Positions 10,417 to 23,400 are shown, counted from the stretch's first letter. The stretch is DNA of 64,000 bases from Sphagnum compactum (GCA_965153455.1 OZ234498.1:20125496-20189495); one strand, 5' to 3'. Notes: a model not told the origin generated them from the letters alone. Translations and numbers: made by a program.

Positions 10417-12234
10417 GTAACAATTATTGTGCAGCAAACCCTTGCTTTCCTGCATGCTCCACAATGGAAAAGGTCAACCAGACTTTAGGATGAAAATGAT
10501 GTACTGTGAAGAGCTTCCAAAACAACCATTTGCAGTGGGTGGGAAGTAGATAGTCCACAGCATCACTGAATTGTTTCTCCTGTGATTTGCAATAGAGCTC
10601 CTCTTGGAACTGTCTGAGTTGTTTCATTGCAGTAACTGCATAGTGGACCGAGTTAATGGAAGAGTGCATTTCACTTCTTCTGTGCTGCTAGTTCTGGCAA
10701 TGATGTATGTTGCCAAACTGGACCGTGATGACTTGACCCCTTGGGAATGGATGCAAAACCCACAGGAGACCCATTGAGTTGTGTCTGAAACAGTTATCAA
10801 TTAAAGAGATATTGTAGTTTGCCACTCTTTCTAAACAGGCTCAAATTCCAAATTACCATAGCTTCCACATTGGGTCAGATTCCACATTGAGAAAACAAGA
10901 AGTTCATTTCTGTTTAACATAGTTCATTTTTTAGCATTGGAGTTGTTATGCTTTTTTTGATCTAGAACAGTCTAATATAATATTGTCATATGAGTTGTTA
11001 AAATGTTCCATATTGTATACCTTGCCATAATTATGGCAATTTTCATCTCTTCTGTGTCATATTTTTGCATAAACTCTTTGCAGTATTCAAAAGATAATTT
11101 AGTGATGAAAATTGACCTTCACTCAAGGTAGTGAAAAGGTAGGTGATCCAGTTTTGTATTTTGACTCATCTGGTGAGAGTAACAAACATGGAGCCATGTT
11201 GTGTTAGGTTTCTGAAGCAAAATTGTGATATGCAGCATGTGGTTACTGGGATTTTGGTGCTAACAATGTGGAAACTGGTTGGCATCTGAACTGCTTGGGT
11301 GAGCTATTTGAAGAATGCTTTGTGTAATGGGTTTCAAACCATGACCCTACCCTGCTCCTGCTTGTCTGATGTGAAGAGATGGAACTGCAGGTTCTAAACT
11401 CCTGGCAAAATACCATCGTTTGTACCTTTCGGTTACCGCACAGGCACAAGAGAGACCTCCTCCCGTGACGGTTGCAACGGTAGTACCTGAGAAGGCCATT
11501 CTTATATAGCGTACATTACCTACCTCAGGAAGGATTTCTCTGGACAGCAGGTACCGAGTACCAGGACCATGAAAACTGAAATCTGGTGGTACACACCCCA
11601 CAATCATCAAAATGACAGGAGCCTGAAAATGGCAATGATTTTCAATCATGTTTTGGAGATACTATTTCCTTCTCCACGCAATGCTGTGCTACAACATGTA
11701 AGTGATCAATGGGTGGGAAAAGATTCAATGTTGGAGCTGCCAGGAGTCACAGGAGCACTCAGAACACTTACAAAAAAATTGAGGCACATAACTCGTCAAT
11801 AGACATGTAGTACGACCACGCAATCTCACACACACACACACATTTAATAGACCCACCCAACAGAGACATGCAAAGTGATTAAATGCCAAGTAACATAACA
11901 GAACGAAAGCAGATTCGGCACTGCATTTGGCAGTAAATCTGTGTAGTTCTCAGCTTGCTGCTGCCTCTGCTTTCTGGTACTACGATTTTTGAATTTCTAC
12001 TCATTTCCTTTCCTTCCTTTTTCCAGCATCCAAATTTGAAATTGCCTGTCTCTTCTGAATTCATATCCCTTTTTTTTTCCTTACACTTTTTCCTTTTTCT
12101 ATACTTTATCAGAATTGACTTATTCCTTCTTATAACTTTTCTTTAATAAAAAGATCGATTGCAGAGACCAATGATTTTTCCTGCATGCACCTGTGTATGT
12201 AAGTTACATTGCATAGTGTGATTCCTATTCATTA
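10417..12234. other. Intergenic, no gene recognised
   Basis: AT-rich spacer after the RPT1 pseudogene. A (CA)n microsatellite sits near 11,827-11,844. Short open frames around 11,243-11,800 show no recognisable motif. Confidence 0.5.
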
Positions 12235-12600
12235 GTCCATGGGTGTGCTCACAACTTTTTTTTTTGTTTCTTTTTTTGGTGGGTTTAAAGGAGCCATATT
12301 GATTGACGTATCATCAATTTTTTTGGGAACATTGGGTATTCCCCCAATAGAATCACCTCTTTGGACCCCAGTCACAAAATAGAGACAAACGCACTTCCCT
12401 ATGGGCAAGCCCACCTTTTCAGTTGAACTTTGGGCATCCCATATGGGATTAATCTGAGGTGCTATTGTGAATGTATTGGGAACAGCTGGGGAGCCCTTTG
12501 AGAACCTGTTGGAACATGATTGGAACACATTAGAACCAAAAAAAGAAACAAAAAAAATCCCCACATTCTGTCCCCCAAAAAGAAAAAAACTGGACCTCTC
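12235..12600 (-). repeat. Dispersed repeat R2, inverted copy 3
   Basis: Reverse complement of the 3.7 and 4.7 kb units: GTGTGCTCAC, AAGGAGCCATATTGAT, TTGGGAACATTGGGTATTCC and TTTGGACCCCAGT in order, followed by the GGGAACAGCTGGGGA strings and the CCCCCAAAAAGAAAAA end. Confidence 0.75.
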
Positions 12601-12679
12601 ATGAGTGCATGCTGAGCCTTCTTATTGGCAAGGGCACAAAACTTTGGGACATAGTGGGGGCATTTTAGGCCATATATTG

Positions 12680-13110
12680 TTGGGGTTGATAGGGTAGGGA
12701 AATAGTATCAGGTTTGGCCCATCACCAATATTTTTAGAACATGGGGCATTCCCCAACATAGTAGCCTAAATATGGTTCCCTCCCCAAAAAATAGAAGCAT
12801 GCTTTATCATGCTTTCCTTTCGGTCCTCCTAACCCCCCTCGCACTTCAACCCCTTTACAAGCTATATACATGGAAGATGATCCATGGCCAACAATATGGG
12901 ATAACCAATGAAGTGCTATGGGGTATGTCTTAGGGAACACAATGGGAACATTGAGAGCATAATTTTTTATTAAAAAAAATCCCCCTCCCCCTCCCCCTCC
13001 CCAAAACACAAAAAAGAAAAAAAAAACTGAGCCTCCTGAGCCTTCTCATTGGCTGCATGAAATTTCTATTTCCAAAATGGTTTGTCACCATTTTCAACCT
13101 GGACTACCTA
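12680..13110 (-). repeat. Dispersed repeat R2, inverted copy 4
   Basis: Contains GAACATGGGGCATTCCCCAA, GGGAACACAATGGGAACATT, a CCCCCTCCCCCTCCCC tract and the terminal block GCATGAAATTTCTATTTCC plus TTTGTCACCATTTT. These align in reverse with the start of the plus-strand R2 copies. Confidence 0.65.
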
Positions 13111-14428
13111 TTGTTCTCTTGAAAGAGGGGAACTCGGATCAAGGGATTAAAAGCATCAGTGAGTGGGAGGCTAGGAGGTCTGTTGTCACTCCTCATTGCA
13201 ATGGGATCCCATATACCATCATGATCCTAACTCCTAACCTAAAGCATCAAGATCCTCCCTACCATTATACAATTGCAAAAAGATGTAGGTATCAAACATT
13301 GTAAAGCACTTAGAAGAAAATTTGTAATGTATGTGGAGGGCATGTTATATCAATGAATTTCCCTCCTAGAAATTGGGAGGGATATTATGCCTACTCTCAC
13401 CCTTCTGGGAGGGATATTATGCCTACTTATAGGTGTAAAACCCTTTCACTATTGAGGAGTAGGTATAAGAACCCTCCCATTCACTCGCCTTGTGATCTAT
13501 GTAGGTTTGGTTTACGATAATTTTTGCCTCATGCTTTAGGATAGGTGAAGCCCATGGGCGGGGGACATTCCCCAAATACAAGGGCTGGATTCAGCTATCA
13601 CCTCGTCCTAGGCCCCTTATTTTGAGAATGCCTTCACCCTAGGGCTTTACCCTACACTAAAAACTCTTTTAGGAAACACACGGAGAGATCTACCATAAAT
13701 GTGGCCAACTTGGACATTATAAGAAGGCTTGTCCCTCCACGATGACTATCCTCATGCAAAAGCTACTCATATACTTCGAAAGCCATGGTTGTAAGGTCTT
13801 TGAGACATGGTCACTCCAAAAGCATCTTCAACCTAGAAACATTCCTGAGAAACATTCCTCACAAGCAAAAGGAATTTGGGATTGCGAAAATCAAAAAATT
13901 TCTACTAATCAAGCAACTTGTGGACTCACATGGGAAGCCATGGAAAAACAAGCCACCTAACTTGACATAACAAGGCAAGTGCCAACCCTATAATGTTCTA
14001 ATACTCCATGAATTCAACTAAATTCCAATGGCAATGGTACATTGGAGGTGCTTCAGTTGGAGCATCTTTAAAAGACACATATTTTCCTTCAAGTGTTAAA
14101 CATAACACCGTTTTGCATTCCTTAAAAATTATTATGTTGAACAAACCTAAATTATTGTGTCTTTTGTATCTTTAAAATATGTGAAGGATTTATATTCAAC
14201 ATAAGCATAGATGTATGTAAGAAAGTTCATTTGTTCTATGGATCAACTTGATTGGATTTTTGAATAGATAATTGAAAATCTATTTGATTGATTTCATTTA
14301 ATTTTCATTTATTTCAAATTTCCATCAAGCATATGACACCGAGGGGTGAAAATCAAAACACTTATGTAAAATTGTGTCATTTTTAGTGCCCAAATATAAA
14401 TTTCATCATTGAATTTATAGCCTAAAGG
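13111..14428. other. Intergenic with two short duplications
   Basis: GGGAGGGATATTATGCCTAC occurs twice at about 13,375 and 13,408. Apart from the zinc-knuckle fragment at 13,682-13,735 there is no recognisable gene. Confidence 0.45.
13682..13735 (+). pseudogene. Broken gag-type CCHC zinc knuckle fragment
   Basis: The frame reads EIYHKCGQLGHYKKACPS. It fits the CX2CX4HX4C knuckle of retrotransposon Gag or CCHC proteins except that the first Cys position is Tyr (TGC to TAC would explain it). The surrounding frame stays open only briefly, to about 13,970. I see no protease, integrase or reverse transcriptase next to it. It is probably a residue of a Copia/Gypsy-type element or of a cellular CCHC protein. 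Confidence 0.5.
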
Positions 14429-15400
14429 TATGATCCGGCCATTATGAGCATAATGCCGTGGGCTGTGGGCTGTTTGACCAGGAAAAATACATTGCGGTGC
14501 CGAGCTTTTTTTGCATAGTGCCAGGCTGTATTTGTTGACCTATACATATGATCTAGCCGATACGCCCGCAGGGACGGGGGCTGGGGGCTGTTTGACCACC
14601 AAAAAGGGTGCGTAAGGAAGGGTTGTTTTCGTGTAGTGGGGGGGCTGTTTTTGTTGACTTTTTTCACTTTTTGTTACTTTTTGTTACTTTTTTTATTGCT
14701 CGTAGCTTTTATAAGTTACTTTTTATTGCTGAAACAGGGGTAAAGTTTGTTACTTTTTTACTGTTTGTAACTTTCATAAATTACTTTTTACTGTTGAGAA
14801 GGGCCAGGGTTTATAGGGTTTTCATTGTGCGAGGGGGGGAACTTAAAAGTGTGCAGGTTGATTTTTTTCCTTTTATTTTTTTTACTGTCGAGGGGGAGGG
14901 GGGTGGAGGTTAACGTTTTTTTTCCCCTAGATATATGAAAATGTGGAAGGAGGAGGGGGGGGGGAAGGGGTACATTTAGGGTTTCTAGAAATGTTTTTTT
15001 CATTGTGGAGTGGCTAGGGAGGGGTTCACCAGGGGTTTTTTTTTTTACAAATTCATCATGGGACGGGGGAAAAGGTGCAGGTTGATTTTTTTAATTTTTT
15101 TTGTACTGTTGAGGGGGAGGGGGGGGTGGAGGTTAATGTTTTTTTTTGCCTTCATTTGACATGTGGAAGGAGGAAGGGAAAGGGATGATTTTTTTATTTT
15201 TTTTTTTTAAATTTTGTTTTTTCATTGTGGAGTGGCTAGGGACAGGGGGTCAAGGGTTTTTTTTTAATATGTTGAGGGGGTTTTTTTTTTTTTTTTCTAT
15301 GTTGAAAAGGGATGAGAGGGGTTTTTTTTTTTTTACAAGTTCATAGGGGTTAGGGTTGGTTTAATTAATTAAATCTGAGCTGAAATAAAATAAACTTAAT
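14429..15400 (+). repeat. Dispersed repeat R1, copy A with extra head module
   Basis: An extra head module at about 14,429-14,538 precedes the main copy, which starts CCTATACATATGATCT at 14,539. The order is: GGGCTGTTTGACCACCAAAAA, TTGTTACTTTTT strings, AGGGCCAGGGTTTATAGGG, AGGGGGAGGGGGGTGGAGG, CATTGTGGAGTGGCTAGGGA, TTTGACATGTGGAAGGAGG, and an end TTTAATTAATTAAATC. The copy at 23,774-24,630 is nearly identical over the whole length. Open frames inside follow the T/G tracts and are not genes. Confidence 0.85.
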
Positions 15401-15454
15401 TAAACTAACATAAACTTTGATATCCACGGCGTGGCAATGTACAATGCTTCAAAG

Positions 15455-18445
15455 CTTCTGGCCCAATATTTGATCCTTAAGAGAAATGTGTGGCTGACTC
15501 CTGGAAAGCAAGATTAAGGGTTATAAGTGTCGCGATACCATGCCATACGCAGCAGCAATCTCTCATGACTTTCACAAGTGAAGGGACCCCACATTATACC
15601 AGAGTTGCACACCTACTTCATGAGCAACAACTTCCTGTACGCAATTCCAATCATAGAGGAAGTGCAAATGTTCGACTATATACAAAAGAACGACGTGAGA
15701 AAAAATTCTATTGCCACGCAAGGGCCTGGGGTTATTCCGGAATCGGAACTTCTGAAAGGAGACTTTCTTTCAGCAGTGCAGCGGTCAAATCCGGATCGAG
15801 ATCCTACGTAGTACTGTACCAGGAACTATCTATCGACACTGGACATACAATCTTTCAACAACAGAGTCTACTACAGCGAAGGAATTGTCTTCAGAGTTCC
15901 TAATTTGTGTGCAGCAGCTTCGAGTATAAACAAACAACCACCTGCAAATTTGGTTCAAGGTGAAGAAGAAAAAGCACAAGCCAGTTTTGCTAAGTTTCCA
16001 CACAAGAAAATATGCGAAGTCCTGGAAAGCATTCTTTGATCTAATTTCGTTTTTTTGTTTGTTGTCCTAGAAGCTTAATGTTGAACACCGAATTCCTACC
16101 ATTATAAACACAGCTCTGCTCAATGTAATTTCCAACAGCTTGGATTCATGATTTGGGTTCACCACAAGGCCATGATTCCCTTCCAGAAGCACTCTGCAAT
16201 CAATTGTTGTGTGCATTCTCTGAATTGAAGATCCAAAAACCTGACTAATCAAAACTTCACACAAGTATAAAGTGGGGCTGTTGCAAATTCAAGACAGAGG
16301 CAACAGAGACAACCTTGCAGAACTTTAACCACAAAAGCATTGCTCAGATACTGGGTATTGTGGGCTACCAAGCCTTTAGCACCATAGTACAAGATGCGAG
16401 GCAACTTGAGAAGGGATGTTGCCCAGGTTTCCACCAAAGCATCCACTGTCTTCTCCCCACAAAACCTGTAAGACCTGCACATTGAATGACTTCTGCTGCA
16501 TTATCAAGATATAAAACTCATGAGCATCTTGGTTTTGAAATCTCACCGCTATTTCAAATGTTCTTTGCAAAACTTTGGTGCCTACCACACAGCTACATGC
16601 ACAAACAAATCCTATAAGCATCCAATTATGTTCATTATTTTTGTGATCTCATGTTAACAATCATAAACAGTTCTACACCTCGATGATTGTGATTCAAAAT
16701 CATTCACTCCTCAAACTACACATAACCTACAGTCAAATTTTGCTAGCAAAGTTTTTCTCTAGTTCATAGACAAATACCACATTAAAACTTCTTACATTTC
16801 CAACACTTATTACACCACATTCCACACTGTCCAGGTGTTCAATGTGTTGAAATTTCAACCTGCCATAACTCCCTACAAACTCCAGCAACTCCTGACAGTG
16901 GGTGGGCGTAGATAAAGTATAGGTTATATCTTCTGCCCAACATTTTGGGTAAACTGCATTATAGAACATGTGCATCCTCTGAGTTTCTGTTAAGTTTCTG
17001 GAAGCAACAGGAGGACTGCATCACAATGTTGGCTAGCACTCAAGAGACATCAGTAATGAAAATCATGTGCAGTGATCACCCAAGCTGCGAACAAGCTTGT
17101 GATGAGGGTAAGCTTCATTTCTGTACAGGCAAGCAGCTGCATGTAAGACCTAAGGTATACATTAACGCGACTGTTACCACATCCATTGGAACTCTGTTAC
17201 CACATCTGTTGGAACATTTTCTAGTTGCACAGGAAATCGATCAAGTTGGTTGATTTGTTATAGCCCTAACGCAATGCAGTTTTAGTAGTTGCACCGGAAA
17301 GCATACCACATCATACAAGCTTGCTTGGATCAGAAGGTTCCACTGTTTCTCCTGCGCTCAGTGGTGAATAGTGAAAACAATACTAGTTCTGGTAGAGCTT
17401 GCTTTTGTGAGCAACTGAAGCTTTTGTTTCAACCTATTTTGGAGACGAGACAAGAAGATGGTAGTTGATATGGCCTGAACTATTGACACTAGTTCAAGTT
17501 CTGAAGAAGATGTGCACAATGTAATCAGTAAACGAGCAAACAAGCAAGCATCCGGCTAATCGGAAACCCGCATTTCCTCTAGACTGCCGATTCGCTCCTG
17601 TAAAGCACCGTGAAATAGCACAATAGCTCTGTTTTAGCAGGTCGCAGAGTTTCCTTAAGCATCTCTACGGTGAAGGATCTGGTCAGAACGTTGCAGCAGA
17701 AGTCCGACAAGCACTTGCTTATTCGGATAAGGTCCTGTTTCGGACGAGAAAAGAAAATCTCCCTTAAAGCTACAACAACACAGGAGGATTGCGAGTTTCA
17801 AGAAGAGGAAAAAAAAAAACACTCTGCAATCAGCTCCTTGGAGGCAGGAATCTGATGGATCGCAAGCACGCAATCCATTACGAGCGACTCTTTTACAGAA
17901 AGGAAAAATCGTGATACCAGGACAGGGTTAGCAGCATACATACCGCTAGAAGGTCGTTCATTGTGCCGCTCTCGTTCGTCGTCACTTACAACGGCATGCC
18001 CTGCCTGATTTGCAGTCGGCTCCAGAATAGTCTTAGAGCTTCAGCTGCAACAGCTTGAGAGCTCTGTTTCTTGAATGAAAATCCTACGTTCTCGCATTCA
18101 TTCCCCCCTCTCTCTCACACAGATTCCGGATATAACTACTTCCGCCTACATATCAGACAGAGAGAGCTCCAGCTTTAACCCATGTAGCTCCGCCTTCCAT
18201 TCGTTGCTGTTGCAGCCCTAAGAAACTTGCACGAAGATGTCAACCACAACGAAAGGAGGCATAAGTAATACACCTTCCCCATAAGTTGACTTATCTGCCA
18301 TATCCAAGCAAATCGTACACTTTCAGAAGTCCACATTTTTTCCAGTTCATATATCATACAGGTTTCAAATGTTCTTCCTAGCTGTCGACCAATTCAGACC
18401 AGTCCTTCTATCAGCCGTCTCAATAGTTGCAGAATTGACCTTGCA
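15455..18445 (-). pseudogene. Decayed multi-segment coding-like region, unidentified
   Basis: Several minus-strand segments look like former exons: 16,733-16,975, 16,376-16,621 (KVLQRTFEIAVRFQNQDAHE) continuing in another frame at 16,249-16,482 (TVDALVETWATSLLKLPRIL), and 18,175-18,357. The amphipathic, Leu-rich character suggests an alpha-helical solenoid, but no family is recognised. The region is bounded by two sequences also found, in the same order and orientation, around the SERAC1-like remnant: about 15,455-15,500 matches 38,199-38,245, and 18,191-18,271 matches 41,777-41,857. That suggests two members of one duplicated locus. Frame changes between adjoining segments argue against function. 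Confidence 0.35.
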
Positions 18446-20690
18446 GATCAGGAACAAGAGTCGTCAACCTTCTCGGAGGAATTGATGTCAGCACGATCCA
18501 CATGATGCATATAGCTTTGAGCTATAAACAAACCGGTGACCTGCACCAACCCCCGGCAACTGTCGTATGAAAAGAGCACCCGACCACTCCAAAGTAGTGG
18601 AAACACTCGTAACCGAGAAACAAATCTCATTGCAACTATCGTGAGCAAAAGTTGTGAAAAACGCATCGTCCATTCGGAGAAACTCATCCTCCCAGGCTTG
18701 CAGCACAAGAAGAAAACTCCGAGAAAGACGAGCCGTCGGCTAAAACGTAGACACTGTGCATGCTCCGAATACTCAAAATCTATCTCTGTTTGTGTTGCCA
18801 AAGCAAGGTGTCCAGAACTTTAGTCTAAGTTGGAGGAGGATAAACGGTGACTTTCCGAAACTGTTGTGCTTTGAATAGGATCATGATATCCGAGATAAGA
18901 GATCAACAAGGCCGGAAGAAGTTAAACAACCCTCTCATATTGCTGTAATATTTTTGCAAAAGCAGCCATGTTCAAGGAGCTGCCACAATATCCCCGCAAG
19001 GATTGTCAGGGTTCCGGTCTCGGTTCATTCACAAGGGAGATGCACGTTACGATGGCAGGATGAGCGATCTCCTAGAAAGAGTGTAAGCAGGAGAGAAACA
19101 AGGAGTTAACAGCCAGTCGAGATGCATGCCTCCAGACACACGCAACAATCAAGCGAAGTAAATTTGATTGCAGCAACAACTTGAAGCGACAAGGGCCCAA
19201 AGAGTAGATGGCAACATATCAGGTCAGCATAAAAACAAAGATAGGACAAAGAAAACACGTGAACATCCGCCGGACAGGTCAGAGCACGGAAGAACTGTGA
19301 AATAGAAGAAGAAAATGACAAGTGGCTACAAATAGGAAGAGAAAAGAGAGAGTACCCAAGGCCAGAGTCTCGAGCACTTTGAGCCTCAAAGGTAGAAAAT
19401 GTATGAAACCTGGAGCTCTTCAGCATACCAAGCCCTCGGTAGAAGTCGAGGAATGCCACCCGCAGCACGTCTGCAGCACTCGGAACCTTCTTTGGGCCGA
19501 AGGCAACGTCTTCTTGTCCTATACAGTCGGTCATCAATCTTTTTGACCGACAAAACACATCCTCCCATAGCATCTCCGAGATTGCTGAGATCATTGCCAC
19601 AGGGGCAGACCGAGGTACGCTCCATCTAATTGGGGATCCATACATAGAAGCTCTTGTGAGCGAGGAGAGTCCCTGCAGCAACTTCCGAAGGAATCAAACC
19701 TGCATGGGATCCAAAAGCAAGCTCCCAGGAATCCACGGTTCTTCTCCTCCACGGCACACCGGTTACAGATGTTGCTGCAAGGGTTGCCTTCGCTATTGAA
19801 TCAATCGGCTCATCATTCCTATCAAGGTAACCTGACTGTGGCACGCTTGCACAGGAGTTCCCTGCATCGGTACAATATGAGACACGATGTCAAAGTATGC
19901 TGGATTTATGAGGAGAATGTCTTAAAAGCTTATATGTGGCGTGCAATTTCCAGATCAGGGTGCCGTACCCAAAGAAGTTGTGGTCAGACATCCTGGTAAA
20001 ATTAATTTCGATGCTACCAATTCATTCAGAACGTTGCATCATCAGGCACCGAAGCACTCCCGTGCAACGTGAAAAGGGAGAGAGCATTGACCACAATCAT
20101 CGAGTACCAGACTTCAGCCTGCAACCGTAGATTCTCAAGCACCCGGTCCAGGCTCCGTAGCACCCACGGAGTTCGCCGTACGATCACCTCTACACGTGGA
20201 ACCAACATCAGGAGCAGCCTAGAAAAAATTAGACTCACGGTATCCTTCCAGATACATCGTGAAACCTCGGACCGCACAAAGACACGCAAAAATGTACTCC
20301 TTCACAGGGACATTCGCAGCGGAGGGACCGCAAACCTCTCGTGCATGACACCAACAGAGCCCAAAAGAAAAAACCGGCGAGCACTTTATGAACGCCCTCC
20401 TTCTACACGAAGCTCTTAAACAGGATCTACATCTCTCCATATTATCAACCCAGGATCGCTCAGATATTGCATGCCGGCGATGGTTTGCAGGTTTCGGGAA
20501 TCTGGCAGTCCGATGCATCAAAAGTATAACGCGAAGTCTACTGACGCGCGACAAAATTATGTACGAGAATGGGCATCTGCGACCATCGACGGTTGCAATC
20601 CGGTCACGCATTCTACGGATGGTGGAATTCACGTCCACAACGGATGGACGTTCGAATAAAGATCAGAGGCTCTGAAGACTTAATATTGGA
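18446..20690 (-). other. Coding-like but unassigned segment
   Basis: Base composition is more balanced than in the flanks. Overlapping open frames occur, such as 18,488-18,706 (WEDEFLRMDDAFFTTFAHDS), 19,106-19,681 and 19,626-19,844 (GLIPSEVAAGTLLAHKSF). No family is recognised and no frame spans the region. It may be exons of one eroded gene on the minus strand, or several repeat fragments. No splice model can be justified. Confidence 0.3.
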
Positions 20691-20929
20691 TCCGAATTTA
20701 TTCTCTTCGTGATGTAGCAGCCCGTTAGCATCCGACACCTCCTAATGGTCTTCAGAATATTGTTAATGTTGCCAAAGTGAATCGGTCTCAGTGCTAAACC
20801 CTAAAGGAAGGTGTTAAAGTATAGGATTTAGGGAGAAATATTTGTAATTTTGTTAGAAAATAATTTTTGTGCACGGTTAGAGGGTTTGAGACAAGGGGGA
20901 TGACGTAATCTTTGGAGTAAAGTTATAAT

Positions 20930-21499
20930 AAGGGGGGGGGAAAGGGGGAAGGGAGAATAACAAGGAAAGACATAAAAGGAATTGACAGAAAGGGGTGAAA
21001 AGTAAAAAAGTATAACATAAAGGGAAGAGAAGTAAAAAGGTTTAGCAAAATTTGGAGAGAGCGGGAAATTATTAAAAGGATGGGCAAGAGCGAAAAGGTT
21101 TAAGAGAAGTGAGGCAAAGGGAAGCGTAAAGGTTAGGAAAGGTAAAAGCGATGCGGGAGAATATTTGAGCGGTAAAAATGCGAAGCGATAAATATAGAAA
21201 GAATATGGCGAGAGAAAAGTTATAAGGTAGTTTTGCATAAGGAGGGGAGAAAGCAAAAGGATTTGCATAGAGGAGGATAAAGCAAATAAGCTTAGCATGG
21301 GGGTAAAGCATAGTAGTGACATACGAAATACGAGTATTTTTCGAAGGTGCTGAAAAAGAAGTATTTTCAAATATTTTTAAAAAAGCATTATAAAAATACA
21401 AAGGCTTGAAAATTGGCCTTTGTATCAAGTATTTTCAAGTATTTAAAAAAAAGCCCAAAAAAACGTAAAATACGCGTATGTTTGAATCGAATTGAGAGT
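20930..21499. repeat. Purine-rich flank of the decamer array
   Basis: Plus strand strongly enriched in A and G, with GGGGAGAGAAAG-like strings and diverged AAAAG(G/C) words every 8-15 bases. It grades into the regular array at about 21,510, so it may be an older, more eroded part of it. Confidence 0.5.
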
Positions 21500-21509
21500 A
21501 TGTCACTAC

Positions 21510-22955
21510 TAAGGGGTAAAGCGCGATAAAGGGAGAAAAAGCCCGGTAAAACGCGGTAAGCAGGAGAAAGCAACGTAAAGCGATGTAAACGGGAGAAAGC
21601 GAATAAAGCGCGATAAGCGAGAGAAAGCGGGGTAAAGAGCGGTAAGCGAGAGAAAGCGCGTTAAAGCGTGGTAAGCGAGAGAAAGCAGGGTAAAGCGCGG
21701 TAAGCAAGATAAAGCCCAAGAAGCAGGGGAAAGCGGCGTAAAGCGTAGTAAGCGGGAGAAAGCGAGGTAAAGCGGAATAAGCGGGAGAAAGCGCCATAAA
21801 GCGGAATAAGTGGGAGAAAGCAGGAGAAAGCGCGGTAAAGCGACATAAAGCACAATAAGCGGGAGAAAGCGGGGTAAAGCGCGATAAGTAGGAAAAAGCC
21901 GGGTAAAGCATAGTGAGCGGGAGATAGTGCGATAAAGCGGAATAAGCGGCAGAAAACGGGGTTTAGCGGGGTAAAGCAGGGTAAAGCGGGGTAAAGCGCG
22001 GTAAGGAACATAAAGCACGGTAAGCGGGGGAAAGCGGTGTAAAGCGCGATAAGCGGGAAAGCAGGAGGTGAAGTGCAGTAAGCGGGGGAAAGCGCGATAA
22101 AGCGCAATAAACGGGAGAAAACGAGGTTTAACGAGGTTTAGCGGGGTTTAGCGGGTGAAGCAGGGTAAAGCGCGGTAAGCAAAATAAAGCATGGTAAGTG
22201 GGGGAAAACGGTGTACAGCGCGATAAGTGGGAAAGCAGGAGGTAAAGCGCAGTAAGCGAGAGAAAGCGCGATAAAGCGGAATAAACGGGAGAAAGCGGGA
22301 TTTAGCGGGGTTTAGCGGGGTAAAGCGACGTAAAGCGCGATAAGGAAGATAAAGCACGGTAAACGGGGGAAAGCGGCGTAAAGCACAATAAGTGGGAAAG
22401 CAGGACGTAAAGCAGAGTAAGCGAGAGAAAGCACGATAAAGCGGAATAAACGGGAGAAAGCGAGAGAAAGCGAGAGAAAGCGAGGTAAAGGAAGATAAAG
22501 CACGGTAAGCGGGGGCAAGCGGCGTAAAGCGCGATAAATGGGAAAGCAGGAGGTAAAGCGCAGTAAGCGGGATAAAGCGCGATAAAGCGAAATAAACGGG
22601 AGAAAGCGGGAGAAAGTGGGGTAAAGCGGGGTAAAGCGGGGTAAAGCGCGGTAAATCGCGGTAAGCGGGTAAGCAAGGGAAAGCAGCGTAAAGCGCGATA
22701 AGTGGGAAAGCAGGAGGTAAAACGCAGTAAGTGAGATAAAGCGCGATAAAATGAAATAAACGAGAGAAAGCAGCAAAAAGCGGGAGAAAGCGCGGTAAAG
22801 CGCGGTAAAGCGCAGTAAATTGCGGTAAGTGGGTAAGCAAGGCAAAGCGACATAAAGCCCGATACGTGGGAAAGCAGGACATAAAATGCAGTAAGCGGGA
22901 TAAAGCGCGATAAAGTGGAATAAATGGGAGAAAGCGAGAGAAAGCGGGGTAAGCC
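21510..22955. repeat. Decamer minisatellite, ~1.45 kb
   Basis: Built from variants of a word of about 10 bases, such as GGGGTAAAGC, GCGATAAAGC, GGGAGAAAGC and GCGGTAAGC. Longer periods of about 20-30 bases and blocks of several hundred bases also recur; the GGGAAAGCAGGAGGTAAAGC block appears near 22,045, 22,230, 22,545 and 22,705. The unit rarely contains stop codons on the minus strand, so three minus-strand frames stay open for 150-240 codons and would encode Leu/Arg/Phe/Tyr/Pro-rich decapeptide repeats. With no start context or domain, I treat these frames as by-products. Confidence 0.9.
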
Positions 22956-22984
22956 CTATCTTAGTAATCGAAGCATTACGATCG

Positions 22985-23400
22985 TAATGTCGGGGGCGGC
23001 GGGCGGTTTGACCGGAGAAAATACACAGGAGTGCCGGGCGGTTTTCGCGCAGTGCTGGGCGGTTTTTGTTGACTTTTTTTCACTTTTAGTTACTTTTAGT
23101 TACTTTTTTTACTGGTCGTAAGTTTTGTAAATGACTTTTTAGTGCTAAAAGGGGTAAGTTTTGTTACTTTTTGTTACTTTTTTTACTACTCGTAAGTTTT
23201 AGGAATTACTTTTTACTGTGGAGAAGCCCAGGGTTTATATTGGGTTGATTATGCGAGGGGGGGGGGTTTTAGGGTGCACCTTGATGCATTTTTTTAATTT
23301 TTTTTTTTACTGTTGAGGGGGAGGGGGGAAATGGGTACATTTTTTCGCCTAGATATATGGGTTTAGGGTGGAAGGAGGACGGGGAAATGGGTACATTTAG
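22985..23400 (+). repeat. Dispersed repeat R1, diverged partial copy
   Basis: Starts directly after the decamer array with a GGGCGGTTTGACCGGAGAAA head, then GTTGACTTTTTT, TTAGTTACTTTT strings and a GAGGGGGAGGGGG block. GC-richer and more diverged in the head than copies A-C. Confidence 0.65.

Noticed and set aside
21435-22882. Long minus-strand open frames (up to 244 codons) in the decamer array
   Set aside because: All three frames are open because the repeat unit rarely contains a stop; there is no start context, domain or composition expected of a real protein.
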